The notes below the pieces were generated by a model. It searched no databases, was not told the origin of the DNA, and saw only the letters and a program-made list of their open reading frames with translations. Shown here in pieces: positions 34,405 to 46,065 of a stretch of 64,000 bases of DNA. The stretch covers positions 12,796,144 to 12,860,143 of the forward strand of contig NC_065920.1 in assembly GCF_024586455.1 (NCBI RefSeq), given 5' to 3'. Numbering within the stretch: the first letter of the stretch is position 1; each line of letters starts with the position of its first letter. The DNA comes from Bactrocera neohumeralis. Its lineage: Eukaryota > Arthropoda > Insecta > Diptera > Tephritidae. The position numbers were made by a program, and so were the translations under genes.

Positions 34405-35520
34405 ATTAAATCTATGGCGACCTTTTTAAATTTTCAGTAATTAGCTTTCTGCAACAGAGTGGCAAACCTTTTCAACAAATTTAGACTGCGAACTTTCTTA
34501 ATCCTTTTTAGTTTCACATCGCATGCGCAAACATATTTATCCTCATTTTAGTTTATGTTTTTTCGACAGAAAGCTTTCATTGAAACCCAACTTAGACGCT
34601 AGAATAAATAAAGCACCCACCTTTACACCAGTACCATTAAGAGGATGGTGGAGCTCAACTGAAGACTAACGTCTCGGGTAACTCGTTGGCTTCACGCAGC
34701 AGTTGTATGGTCGCTTATGACGTACGGTATATTGGTGTGTATGGTATATGAAGACATGCCAGCGGACTGGGAACACCATATAATGACTTTTGAAGAAGCT
34801 GTCAAGAGATAGCAGAAAATAATAGAAAGGCCGAGGGTTCCTTTCTGATGTATCTTAAGTTGTTCATCAGGAACAGAGAAGCTTTCATCGAAATATAAAA
34901 GCAATTTAGTAATAATTCGACGACAGCGCCACCTAACGGACAAGTATTTGTTTTCCCTCCACCAATCTATAGTACAATCTGAATATGACCGAAAACAGTC
35001 CAAAAATATACCGTAAGTGCCTATTTGTATCAGAGCTAGCGTATAAGCCGTGTTGACACGCGAAAGCCACGAGCATTACGCTTGCATAACTTATGTAATC
35101 ACATTTATGAGCTCGTTTGCCTATAAACACACACACACCCACACACAGATTCGTGCATATGTAAGATCGCTTGCATTTTCACAGTAAACACCAATGACAG
35201 CGGAATTCCCTACTAATTGAAAAGCTTTAATCCGTACTCCATGCCGCTCCACCCAGCGCTGCATTGTTTATAGTTAGCAATCCGCCACCCGCGACCCACA
35301 GGACGCAGCACGCGATAATACCCGGACAATTTTGAACTTGTGCAATTGGCGAGCGCGAACAAATCGCAGTTACAACACAACAAAAACAAAAACAAAAATG
35401 CACGATACAATAAAAACAACGCCGCACTAACACACATGCACTTATCAAACACACTCTCACACACACACAGCATTCTCATGCAGTAAAGCACTCGTCCTCT
35501 AGTCGCACGCGCCGAATGGC
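34405..35520. promoter_or_regulatory. Upstream region of the lipase gene
   Basis: A stretch without a readable gene. The last 400 bases are CA- and CAA-rich (35120-35150, 35385-35410, 35455-35475) and GC-richer than the flanks, and lead directly into a TATA box. Likely contains the lipase promoter and enhancers by position. Confidence 0.4.
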
Positions 35521-35526
35521 AGGTTG

Positions 35527-35534
35527 TATAAAAG
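35527..35534 (+). promoter_or_regulatory. TATA box, probable lipase core promoter
   Basis: TATAAAAG in a GC-rich context, about 540 bases upstream of the lipase ATG. The expected transcription start is about 25-30 bases downstream near the GAGTTCAATAG at 35560. This would give a long 5' leader with no splice site that I can prove. Confidence 0.55.
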
Positions 35535-36065
35535 TGCCGCGCCCATGACGGCGGCCAACAGAGTTCAATAGCAGCTGCTGCTGTGATCAACCGGCAACCG
35601 GGCAGAACAAACGCTGAGAGCGCGATATCGGCGAGCACAAAGCCGTGCAGAATAATTATTGTTGTTGGCCATTGGCGCTTTGCCACTGTAAAATCATATC
35701 CGCGTTATTGTTATTCTTGTTATTGTTATTGTTGTGATTGCGATTGTGATTGTTTTTGCTGCGCTTTACGATTGAATTGCTCGCGCAAACAAGTTGCATC
35801 AACACACAGCGCGCTTGTGGCACGATTGTAGCTGTTGAATAAAATATTATAAAATAAATTAAAATCGGAAAAAATTAAATAAAATTAATACGCGGCATTT
35901 GCACTGACGTGGTCTCGTGGATTTAAACACAACACTAAATCAACGGTGAACTAGCAGTTTGTGGAACTGCTGAGTTATCTGGTTGCGGAGTGAGCAGTTC
36001 GGAGCAACGAATTAGATTTTTTTAATTAAAATTTAGCACACTTCTTTGTTTTTGGTTTTGCAAAA

Positions 36066-39000
36066 ATGTCTACTAGTCACAAAGCTTCGGATTTACTTTT
36101 GTTGCTTTTGGCTGTGGTAGCGTTTATCAGCAGTAATTGCGGTAAGTGAATGACTTCATTAAGACGAATTGCTGCCTGAAGGTCACATTTAATTGAAAAA
36201 GCTTTAATTTTATGGAAATAGCAGTAAAAAAATAATTTAAACTGTTGTGGATTAAGAACTGGAATTAAAAAAGGAAAGCAAAAGCATTTAAAAACTAATT
36301 TTCAAATCAAATGCTTTTAAATCCAAACAAAAATTTTCGAAACTGCCAATTCGAAATTTCAAAATTAAGTTTAAAATAAAATTTCGCATGTAAAAATTAA
36401 GTTTAAAATTAAAATTTCAAATTAAAAAATGTTTCGAAAATCAAAATGGGTTACTAAGCTGTTTCAGCACGAATTTTCAAATAAAGTATTTTAGATGAAA
36501 ACCAAAAATTCGAAATTATAAGGAAAATTTCGAAATTCCAAAATTAAGTTTAAAATTAAAATTCGAAATTAAAAATAATTTCGAAAATCAATATGGAATG
36601 GAAAAATAACACTAATTTTGAAATCAAGAATTTTCATTGAAATCCAAAAATCGAAATTAAAAAAATTTCGAAAATCAAAATGGGTTGGTGAACTGTTACA
36701 GTCGAATTTTCATATAAGGTATTTTAAATGAAAACCAAACATTCGAAATTAGAAATTTAATTTTAATTTTTTAAATTTAAGTTTCGAAATTCCAAAAAAG
36801 TTTAAAATTAAAATTCGATACTAAAAATAATTACGAAAATAGAAAGGCATAGAAAAATAGAATAAATATAATAATATAAATAAATAAAAATTCTCAAATC
36901 AAATATTTTAAATGAAAATCGAAAATTCGAAATTTGAAAGGAAAATTTCGAAATTCCAAAAACAACAGCTTCGAAATTAAAAATGGTTTCGAAAATCAAA
37001 ACAGCATGCAAAAATTATTTCAATAAATATTCTTACGTCCATTACTTTAAGTAAATAGAAAAAAAAAATCGAAATTAGAAAGGAAATTTATATTTCGAAA
37101 TTCCATAAACAAGTTAAAATTCGAAATAAACAGTGATTTCAAAAATCGAAACGAAAAAGAATTTAAATGAAAACAAAAATTCGAAATTAAAAAGCAAAAC
37201 TTAAAATTCGAAAATAAAATTTCAAAATTAGAATTCGGAATAAAAAAAGGTTTCGAAATCAAAACTAATTGCAAAAAAGTTCAAGTCAAGTATTTTCGAA
37301 ATTTGAAAATCGAAAATAAAAAAATAATGTTAATATTAAAAATTAAAAAATATTTCGAAAATCAAAATGGATTGCAAAAATATTTCAACAATCATTTTCA
37401 AATTGAAATTTCGAAATAAGAGAATTGAAATTCGAAATTATAAATAATTCGAAACTAAAAATTCGACATTCCAATAAAAAAATGTTCGAAGTTAAAAAAG
37501 AAAATATATAAAATCGAAATTCAAAAATTGGAACTCATTAAAAAAAAATTTGGAATGAATACCTAAAATTTGACACTTATGTACATACAAGGAAAAGTCG
37601 GAAAAGCTAAAATTTTTAATTTATAATCATAATTCACTTTTGAAAATTCGATTATTAGTAATATTCGAAATTTCGTTATTTTGAACTAAAAGTGAAAACT
37701 CGAAATTCGATTTTCGAATATTCGAAATTTCGTTATATTGAACTAAAAGTGAAAACTCGAAATTCGAAGTGTTTTACAAAATCGAAATTCTGCCTAAGAA
37801 TTCGAAAATTTAGATTAGAGTTTCCCAACCAGAACACTAAAAACTAAAATTAGAAAAAATGGAAATTTGGCTATCACATATGTAGGTTAGGTTAGTCAGG
37901 TAGGATATACATATGTATATTTTTTGTAAATATAATTGGTATAAATTTTCCACATAACTAAACTATACACTGTTATATAACTACAATACCTGTTATCCCA
38001 CAGCGTTCGCTGCGATTCTAGCGCCCATGCGCGAAGTAAAAGTCGTGGACGATATCGCTTCCAATGTGCTCACCAATCTCGAAGTGGAGGCCTACCATCA
38101 TCGTAATATGGAACGAAACTTCAATATGGATAAGGAATTGGAGGATGAAAGCGAAGACGACAAGTTCTGTGTGTGGCATAGATGTGATAACGATTTGCGC
38201 GAGCCGCGCGGCTTCAAGAAATACTTTGATTTGTCATTTTTGAAGAAATTTATGAGTCATTTGAATCCCTTCGGCATGTCGCGCATGAATATGAATTTCT
38301 ACCTCTTCAAACAGGACTTCCCCGAATGTGGGCGTGAACTGCGCATCAGCGATAAGCGCGCAGAATTATTGCGCGCCGGCTTCAATCCCAGGCAACCAAC
38401 GCGGTTAGTATACAGACGACAAAAATAGAAAGCGCACAATTAAAAGAAGGCGCGCCAGTTCAACCAATTAATAACTGGTTTTTACTTTTATTCCCCCACC
38501 AACAGCATCATCATACACGGCTGGATGAGTCAGTCGCGTGGCTCCTTCAATCGCGACGTCAAGAATGCTTATCTCAAGCGCGGCGATTACAATGTGATTA
38601 TCGTTGATTGGAGCGCTAGCGCCACCAATGTGAATTACTTCGCGGTTGTCAAAATGATTGAGGGCTTCGGCGCACAAGTCGCACGCTTCACGCAACACTT
38701 GCAGCGCACAGTTGGTGCAGATTACGATGACATGTATCTGATCGGTCACTCGTTGGGCGCACAAATTGCCGGCGCTGCGGGCAAACTCATTCAACCCGCG
38801 CGCTACAACACAATCTTTGCTTTGGATCCCGCGGGTCCTAAGTTCCGTCATCGTAGCGCTGAGTTTCGTATAGATCCCACAGATGCCAAATATGTCGAGT
38901 CGATACAGACCAGCGGCAATTTGGGTTTCCTTGAACCCACCGGCAACGCGACGTTCTACCCGAATTATGGTCTCTACCAAAGTCGCTGCTACTATGTGGG

Positions 39001-39241
39001 TTGCTCACACATACGCGCCTACAAAATGTTTGCTGAGTCCATCACAACCGATGTAGGTTTCTGGGGCACACGCTGTGAGCGGCGTGAGCCGGAATGGCAG
39101 TGCAATGAAGAGATGTCACCTGCGGATCTCTATCGAATGGGCGGTGAGCCTGCCCAACTGAAAAGCGGTATATTCTATGTGAAGACGGGCACGGGCGCGC
39201 CGTTTGCTTTGGGTCGCAACTGGCAGAATGAAGAGGCGTGA
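36066..39241 (+). CDS. Secreted lipase / phospholipase A1-like, pancreatic lipase family
   Basis: Exons 36066-36141, 38004-38403 and 38506-39241 join in frame (TGCG|GTAAGT, CACAG|CG, ACGCG|GTTAGT, AACAG|CA) to give about 403 aa. Residues 1-29 form a signal peptide (LLLLLLAVVAF core), so the enzyme is probably secreted. An acidic, Met-rich N-terminal part follows. The alpha/beta-hydrolase part begins IIIHGWMSQS at residue 160. The catalytic triad is visible: Ser241 in GHSLGA, Asp266 in ALDPAGP and His327 in GCSHIRA. Only 61 residues separate Asp and His, fewer than in pancreatic triglyceride lipase, so the lid loop is reduced as in phospholipase A1 and neutral-lipase relatives in insects. This suggests hydrolysis of phospholipid or small glycerides, but the substrate is inferred. 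It ends at a TGA with an AATAAA 85 bases later. Intron 1 is 1862 bp, intron 2 is 102 bp. A non-catalytic yolk-protein-like role is unlikely because the triad is intact. Confidence 0.92.
36290..37810. repeat. Irregular repeat rich in TTCGAAAT, lipase intron 1
   Basis: Almost the whole intron is built from variants of AAATTCGAAATTAAAAA, with a longer phrase TTTCGAAAATCAAAATGG recurring near 36431, 36578, 36664, 36829, 36986, 37135, 37251 and 37352. Spacing is irregular (about 85-165 bp). TTCGAA is self-complementary, so the transcript could form many short hairpins. Confidence 0.8.
37881..37904 (-). repeat. Isolated inverted AACCTAA-type tail
   Basis: TGTAGGTTAGGTTAGTCAGG resembles the CCTAA-rich tails found at the 3' ends of Jockey-type relics in this window, but no retrotransposon coding sequence adjoins it. 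It could be the remnant of a strongly 5'-truncated insertion in lipase intron 1. Confidence 0.4.
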
Positions 39242-39326
39242 AGCGGAGTTTATGGTTGAGGGTGAGAGTAAGGACTGCAAAATGTGATACTTGTTCTAAA
39301 GCTTGCCACTTTTTTTATTTTTATAG

Positions 39327-39332
39327 AATAAA
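39327..39332 (+). terminator. Polyadenylation signal of the lipase gene
   Basis: AATAAA 85 bases after the lipase stop codon, in an AT/GT-rich context. A second AATAAA lies near 39379. Confidence 0.7.
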
Positions 39333-39429
39333 ATTGTTTTTAAATCTATTTATGCGAATATGGTTATTTTAACTTCGAATAAATTTTTAAACGAACTATA
39401 ATGTGTTTATTTTTTTCAAAATATTTTTA

Positions 39430-39990
39430 GATATTCACGTTGCCATATTTTTGGAAAAAATATGTAAATGAATTGAAAAAATATGGCAAAAAATAAAAAG
39501 TATATTGAAATAATATGACAAGGTCTGACTAAAAAAATCTTCTCTTAAAAATTATCAGAGAGGGTTTGCCACTTATATAAAAGAAAGTATATATTCAGTA
39601 GCGTTGCCACTTTTTTGAAAAAATAAGTAAAATGAATAATATGGCGAGGACTGACCTTAAATCAAACTACTCTATTAGAAATAGATAGAAGGAGTTGCCA
39701 CTTATATAAATGAAAGTATATATTCAGTAGCGCTGCCACTTTTTTGGAAAAAATATAAGTAAACTGAATAATATGACAAGGACTGACCTTCATCAAATTG
39801 CTCTGTAAGAAATAGTTATAGGGAGTTGCACTTATATAAAAGAAAATATATATTCAAGAACGTTGCTACATTTTGGTGAAAAATATAAGTAAATTTAAAC
39901 AATATGACACGGTCTGACTAAAAAATAAATTTTTCTCTTAGAAATAGTTAGAAGAGAGTTGCCACCTATTTAAAATTTTTAAAATGCTGC
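39430..39990 (+). repeat. Repeat B array, about 130-bp unit
   Basis: Four units carry ATATGACAAGGTCTGACT, TCTTAGAAATAGTTAGA, GAGTTGCCACTTATATAAA and AGTATATATTCAGTAGCG followed by TTGCCACTTTTTTGGAAAAA. The GACTGAC phrase falls near 39519, 39646, 39778 and 39909. It begins about 100 bases after the lipase polyadenylation signal. It is the reverse complement of the two units at 19.9-20.2 kb. Confidence 0.85.
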
Positions 39991-40129
39991 TACATAAAAA
40001 TTGCTGCTAAAAATTAATTTAGGTGCGTAGAAAATACTTCATTTGTTTTATTAATGTGATTGCATAATTGGCATCTCTTCCAAAATATATTTGCCTTTAA
40101 ACCCACTATAGTTTCTTTTTTATTAAAAT

Positions 40130-40660
40130 AAAATCTAAGGCATTTCGTGGTATTATTAATTAGGCTAAACATTTTTTAACAGGTGGCAACCCTTTCTTGA
40201 AAAATTTTGCTAACTACAAGGTTTCTCTACATTTTATTGGGTTCTGTTCTGTTTTTTACTTAATTTTTTAAAATAGATGATATTTAATTTTTACATAAAT
40301 GGCAACTCTTCCAAAAAATATTTTCATCTTTCACCAAAAAAAAAGATTCACCTTTCAAGACGCTTAAGTTTCGTTTTTCTTCAAATATGATTTATAGCAT
40401 TATAGATATTTTTTAACAGGTGGCAACCCTTTCTTTCAAAAATTTGCTAACTACAGCTCACCCTCTTTAGTTTATTGAGTTTTCTTCTCTTTTCTGAATT
40501 TTACTTAATTAAAAAAAATAGGTGGCAAGCCGCCAAAAACTTTTCTTGAAAAATATTGCTTCCTTAACGCTCTGCTTCTACAGTTTATTGAGCTTTTTTC
40601 TCTTTTCAGACTTCCACTTATTTTTTTAAGCAGGTGGCAACCTCTTCGAGTATTACATTG
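40130..40660 (+). repeat. Tandem array with GGTGGCAACC core, about 105-120-bp unit
   Basis: AACAGGTGGCAACCCTTTCTT (40178), a diverged AAATGGCAACTCTTCCAAAA (about 40299), AACAGGTGGCAACCCTTTCTT (40416), GGTGGCAAGCCGCC (40519) and GCAGGTGGCAACC (40629) begin successive units. Most units contain TTGCTAACTACA and TTTATTGAG.TTTCTTCTCTTTT. It is related to the 33.9-kb array through the TGGCAACTCTTCCAAAAAATATTTTCA type of unit. Confidence 0.8.
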
Positions 40661-40679
40661 CATCATTCAGAAAGCCAAA

Positions 40680-42080
40680 TAATGTTAATAACTTTTCCAA
40701 ACATTTTCAATAAAATTTTTATAAAATATTTTATTGTCAGAAGCTGCCACCCTATCTGATTTATTAAGCATAAATTATTAACACGAAAGATATTGGGAAA
40801 TATGCTCAATATTCTATCATACTTCAAAAATTATATTTATCAAATTATTTTAATTTCAAAATTTAAAGTCTTTCATTACTGAAACTCTGTCTACATAAAT
40901 CTATTGACCTGCATTTGCTATTCAAATTATATGCGCTTTGTGCTTCACTTCGTTTGTGCTGTTAATTACACGATCGCAGCTTAGCTCTGAAAGCGCTGCT
41001 TATTGGTTTATGATTATGACCAATCAGATTGAAGGCACATGCCTAAAAGTAGGCTAACAATTAAAGTAACGGTTTAAAAAACAGGGTGGAGACAAATTTT
41101 AAATTTCTCAGCGGGATTCACGCATAAAACTTTATTTTTCTTTACAGACTTATGATTACAAGGTATATACATATATTTATACACATTCAATTAACCGTTA
41201 TATGTTTCGCTCCATTCATAAACACGTATTTGTCACACATACATAGGCATTAAGCTTTTGTTAAGTGTTTACGCAAAAGAATATTAACTGGGAATTAACA
41301 GCGGATTAAGCAAAGCTCCGCAAAACTGAAAATTCACAAACACACACTTAAAGGCTTAGCACCGTTAAGGGAACAAATAATACAAACAAAAGTTTACTTA
41401 CATATCTATACATATGTTTGTATGTATTCAAAGGCGCTTACGTGAATAAATATTTGATTTTAGTTAGAGAATACACCAACATTCAATGTAACCCAAATGA
41501 ATATGAGCAATGTTTAAAAAAGGTATGGATATGACTGAAAGTTGATGCCGAGAGATTAACAAATAAATTGGAAAAGTATTATGGAAGTGTAAAAATAAAA
41601 TCATTTTTGAAAAATGCAGATATTAAAAATTCAATTGTTAAGGTTCTTTTAGTTTCCGTAATAATATAACAAGCTTTCAGCATACTTCAAAAAATTGCAT
41701 AATCAAATGTCAAAATAGTTTGACATCCAGCTCGTCACAGACTCGAAACTTTATTTTTTGGTACATACTCAAGAAATAAAACCAGGTAGTATTCAGAAAA
41801 AGCAAGAGATTTGATTCAAACAGCCATTAAACACAGAGGGATCATTTTTTGCAGAAACTCTTAAGCGAAATTAGGTGGACAATGTCGTGAACACTTGATT
41901 CAAAACGTTCAAAAGTAAGTATGCCAGATATTTTAGACTAATACTCGTATCTAATATTATAAAACCTATACCGTTTAAGAGAGAACACTGACGTAGGATG
42001 TAGAAGGAAAATATTAGCAAATGAGCACGAAATTTAAAGTGGAGATCAACTTAAAAAGGTTGCCATCTACATAACGTAAT
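40680..42080. other. No gene recognised
   Basis: AT-rich spacer with ACATACAT-like tracts near 41165 and 41400; no supported coding, RNA or mobile feature. Confidence 0.4.
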
Positions 42081-42084
42081 AGAG

Positions 42085-42480
42085 ACCAAAAAACAAATAT
42101 GAATCATCAAAACTGGCTTCATTGTTTTTCAAACCATTTTTTATAAGATCTATACACTTTTGCGAGCGTTTGAACCAATTGTCGCAGCACTTTTGCCACG
42201 CTGATTCAGGTATCTCCAAAACAGGCATTTTCAACGCATCAACCGCTTCTTCAGGTGTCGAAAAACGTTGATCTCTTCATTTATTTTGTACATACGGGCG
42301 TAAAAAGAAGGCATTCAATGCCTAGTCAGGACTATACCGTGGATAACTCATCAAATCGATGTTTTGAGTGATGAAAATGCAGTTGTTTCAGCCGATATGT
42401 GAGAGCTCGCATTGTTTTGATGAAGAGTGATCCGTCTTCGGTGGCTGGTTTTTCCTTATTTCTTGACAGACAACTGACAA
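42085..42480 (-). mobile_element. mariner-type transposase C-terminal relic
   Basis: Minus-strand frames give TMRALTYRLKQLHFHHSKHR (corresponding to the N-A-x-x-H-T-S-x-T-x-x-F block), then RFDELSTV. They continue with a FDT...VENACFGDT segment and WFKRSQKCIDL-like residues near 42165, ending EKQ. These match the last third of mariner transposases. Several frameshifts. It abuts the next DDE relic on the opposite strand. Confidence 0.65.
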
Positions 42481-42719
42481 ACAAATGGTTGAATATCACT
42501 TAGAATATATTGTTTAGCGTTGTTCTAGTGAACAAACGACATGTCCAGTTTTCCCAAAAATTGAAATATCCATTTGCTTGGAACTGCTTTGAGAGCGAAC
42601 AACTTTTTTTGTATTCGTCTAACATGGAAACACCCATACAGTCGGCTGATGTAAATCCACGACTAATATATTGTATTTTTTACCATTTTTCTCGACTAAT
42701 CGACAAAGGAGCACAATGG

Positions 42720-43617
42720 GAATAATCATGGCATAAATGCGAGCGCCTGCAGTCTGGCGTTCAAGTGCAATCTCGGACTGTCGTATGGAACAACTTAGCG
42801 CATTTCACGTCGAGATCTTACATTGAAAGCATACAAATTTCAGCTGGTGCTAGAACTATAGCCGCCCGAACTTCTCAAGCGACATCGCTTCGCTCTATGA
42901 ACCCGTAAAAAGTTTGTAGAAGATTCGACGTTTTCGAGCCATATTTTGTTCAACGATGAGGACCATTTCTGGCTCAATGGGTATGTAAACAAGCAAAATT
43001 GCCGTATTTGGGAGAAAAGAGCAATTTGAAGAGATTCAAGAACTGCCATTTCATTCAAAAAAAAAAACGATTTGGTGTGGAAACATCGGTCCATATTTCT
43101 TCAAAAATAATGCCGGTGAGAACGTAACCGTCAATGGCGGTATCGCGCCCTTATAACCGACTATTTGATACCTGAAATTGAAGCTTGTGATCTCAGTGAC
43201 ATTTCAACAAGACGGCGCCACTTCCCACACATCGCGTGAATCAAAGGATTTATTAAGAGAATACTGTGGTGAGCAGATAATTTCACGTTTTGGGCCGGTC
43301 GATTGGCCACCAAGACTGTGTGATATCATAGCGCTGGACTTTTTCTTGTGGGCATATGTAAAGTTTAAGGTCTCTGCGGACAATCTCGCTTCGATTCAGA
43401 CCTTAGAGAAAAACATCACGCGTATCGTTCGCCAGTTAATTGGACTCAAGGGATGGACCATCTGAGACGTAGTCGCGGCCAATATTTGGAAGAGATTATA
43501 TTCCAAAAATTAAGGTCAGAGAATGATCTTTCGTATGATAATAAACATTTCCCAACAAATTTGAAGTTTCTGAATTTTTTCTTTAAAAAAGTGGGAACCT
43601 CGAAATGGATCACCCTA
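42720..43617 (+). mobile_element. Tc1/IS630-like DDE transposon relic, sister of the 25.2-kb copy
   Basis: Plus-strand frames give ILFNDEDHFWLNGYVNKQNC (first Asp, about 42945), AGENVTVNG-like residues (about 43115) and FQQDGATSHTSRESKDLL (second Asp, about 43203). GPVDWPPRLCDIIALDFFLW (third Asp, about 43294) and MDHLRRSRGQYLEEIIF (C-terminus, about 43454) follow. It ends with TGGATCACCC at 43606-43615, the inverse of the GGGTGATCCA at 25196. Nucleotide identity to the 25.2-kb copy is high in the conserved blocks. The 5' part and left end are lost. Confidence 0.8.
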
Positions 43618-43624
43618 TAGAAAT

Positions 43625-45190
43625 ACTCCACCTTTTCATTCAGTGTATAAAAAATGTAAATTCCTGATACGCAAAGTACATTCATTAGTACTTTATAAGT
43701 AGACTATAAACCAGTACACTAATAATTTTTCATTAGTTCGTGCCTCTTTTGATTTGACGCGGATGACTCGACCGTAGAACAACTGACATTCGTGCCTCAC
43801 TGCGTGCACTGTTTTATTATTTTACTATTTTACTTTTGATTTGTGTATCGGCATGAAATTTTTCTTATTTTCCGCTTAACTGACTCAGCGTATGGAAATT
43901 CGTCATAATTTACCGCGCCCAAGCAACTTAACTTCAGCCTCGGCCTTTCGATAATATGAAAATACATTGAACTTATTGCAATTACACATACATATAAATA
44001 TGTATTTACTTTGACTGATTTAAATTACTTTAAGTGATATCTTCTTATCAGTGCTTCGCTTTTCAGCGGTGGCAGCATGCTCCGGTGGGTGTGTCAAAAC
44101 AAAGCGGCAAAAATGCAGAGGTAAGAATAGTAATAATATTAATCTGTGTATGCTTCAACGCTCCAGTTCATAATAGGCATTGTTTGCGAATAGTTTACAC
44201 GCGTCGCACAAAAATCAAGAATCAAGTCTACGAAATTAATTGAGTGAATCGCGAATCATAATTGAGTGTGCTTTGAGGCGAACGCGGTGAGACGAACGGT
44301 GAAAGAAATTCTACGCGCTTAATTAATTGCTTTTGGACGAGTCGGGTCAAAGGTTATTTGTTTTATAGTAAAATTTGAGAGAGGTATTCACATTTGTACA
44401 TCATGTATAGAATTTGAGAAAAACTATATTATTGTGCGATAGAGTATTTTCAGCGATTTGCAGCTGAATCACAAAGAAGAATTATATAGATTTCATTTGA
44501 ATTAGAATTAGCAGCCACATTAGTATTTTTATGCAGAACAATAGGCAATTAACTTTATGGAAGAGTACCTGATGCACCATAAGGCGGTAAGATTATAAAT
44601 CGTACCAGTTGCCAGAAGCTGCAGAAGCTGCTTGGAAGCAGACGAAATAGAAATCTACGCTTAAGCAGATTTGTTATATCCAGACGCTTTTTCAAGACTT
44701 AAGATCTAATTACTATAGTTATTTTTCTGCTTACACAAAACCCTGATCATAATCCGTCCTTGTGAGAATTTCTCTTGGGATCAGCCTTATATATCCTCAT
44801 GCAACGAGTCAGCATAAGAAGGCGAAATGACGCCCGATAAATCCGAATTCGGTAGAGGCTCTCAAGTTTTTTTCCCTAGAATTTCTCTACTCATTTTCTA
44901 CACACGAATTTACCGCTGATAACTTCGTTCGAAAGTGAAAACTTCGATTATAGTATTTCGAAATTTAGCTTCTTTAAAGTTACGCCAGAGAGTCCTAGTT
45001 CTAAAGTGATGTTGCTTTGAAATATTATTAAAAAAGTAGAAATCCTCACGGAATATGAAACTCTAGAAACAATAAAATCACTATTCGATCATGCTAACGT
45101 CTAGCCACATACCTATTACGAGTACAACAACAATATTACATCAAGTAAATATACATTTTTTTATAGTTTCAGTTTCTATATCTCGTGCTA
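43625..45190. other. No gene recognised
   Basis: Mixed AT-rich DNA; short open frames show no family motif. No RNA or mobile feature supported. Confidence 0.35.
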
Positions 45191-45194
45191 AATT

Positions 45195-46065
45195 TTTACT
45201 CTTCTATGACATTTCTTATCATTATGAGGCATTCTCAACATATAACGGGTTTTTAAGGAAGAATCACCAATGATATTCTTTATTCCTGTAAAAGTAAATT
45301 TAATGCCACTTTGTATGGATTGCAGAAGTCCAGACGCTGAACCCAATTTTCGACGGTACTGCTCCAATTTCACGTTCAATATTCGTACGAAGTTCATCAA
45401 TCGTCGCTGGCTTGTTGGCATAGACCATATACTTGACGTAGCATCACAGGAAATAGTGTAACGATCGAGGCGGCCAATTGTCTTGGCAATTTCGTGAGAT
45501 AAAACTTGGTTTTCAATAAATCGCTTATGACATTCGGTGTGTGGCTTGTAGCGCCGTCCTGTTGGAATCACATATTGTTCAAATCCATATCATCCAATTC
45601 TGGTCAAAAATATTTAGTTATCATTGAGCGGTAGCGATTCCCATTCTCACAGTAACTAGCCGGTCTTAATCATCACGGAAGAACGGTTCAATGACGCCGC
45701 CAGCCCATAAACCCCATCAAACAGTAATTTTTTCGGAATACAATGGTGACTCATGCAGTACGTATGGATTGCTGCTTGAGAGCGACGTGTGAGAGTTTGA
45801 TCTGGGCCTTGCTCAGTTGATGCGCTAGCGGCAGCAATATTCTCGGCAATATGGGCATTTATTTGGGTCATTGGCACGGGAACATTTTTCCACCAGACGC
45901 TCAATTATTGATCTGACAGGACGCTTATGACGACCATAAATAGGACGTAGCGTCTTAAAGTTGAGGCCACTAACTCCAAATTTCGGCAGTAAATTTAAAT
46001 AATTTCGACTCGTTGTTGGATCGTATATCTCTCCATTATGAAATGGCAAACCTTACTGAAGAGAA
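45195..46065 (-). mobile_element. Tc1/IS630-like DDE transposase relic
   Basis: Minus-strand frames give FKTLRPIYGRHKRPVRSIIE (N-terminal HTH), ENIAAASAS, a TLTRRSQ segment and GLAASLNRSSVMIK-like residues (the W-A-G-G-V block). Further on are DDMDLNNM-like residues near 45585 and ELRTNIEREIGA-like residues near 45370. The central catalytic region is shortened and frameshifted. It is a different, more diverged subfamily from the 25.2/42.7-kb pair. Confidence 0.7.

Noticed and set aside
35213..35831. Open frames on both strands around the lipase promoter
   Set aside because: They come from CAA/TTG-rich DNA next to the TATA box, have no domain, and conflict with each other.
36808..37274. Phe/Ile-rich minus-strand frames in lipase intron 1
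   Set aside because: They are translations of the TTCGAAAT repeat.
38468..38980. 170-codon minus-strand frame opposite lipase exon 3
   Set aside because: It is the mirror of the strongly supported catalytic exon; no independent evidence.
42840..43094. Minus-strand frame opposite the 42.7-kb DDE relic
   Set aside because: The plus strand carries clear transposase motifs over the same interval; the minus frame is its shadow.
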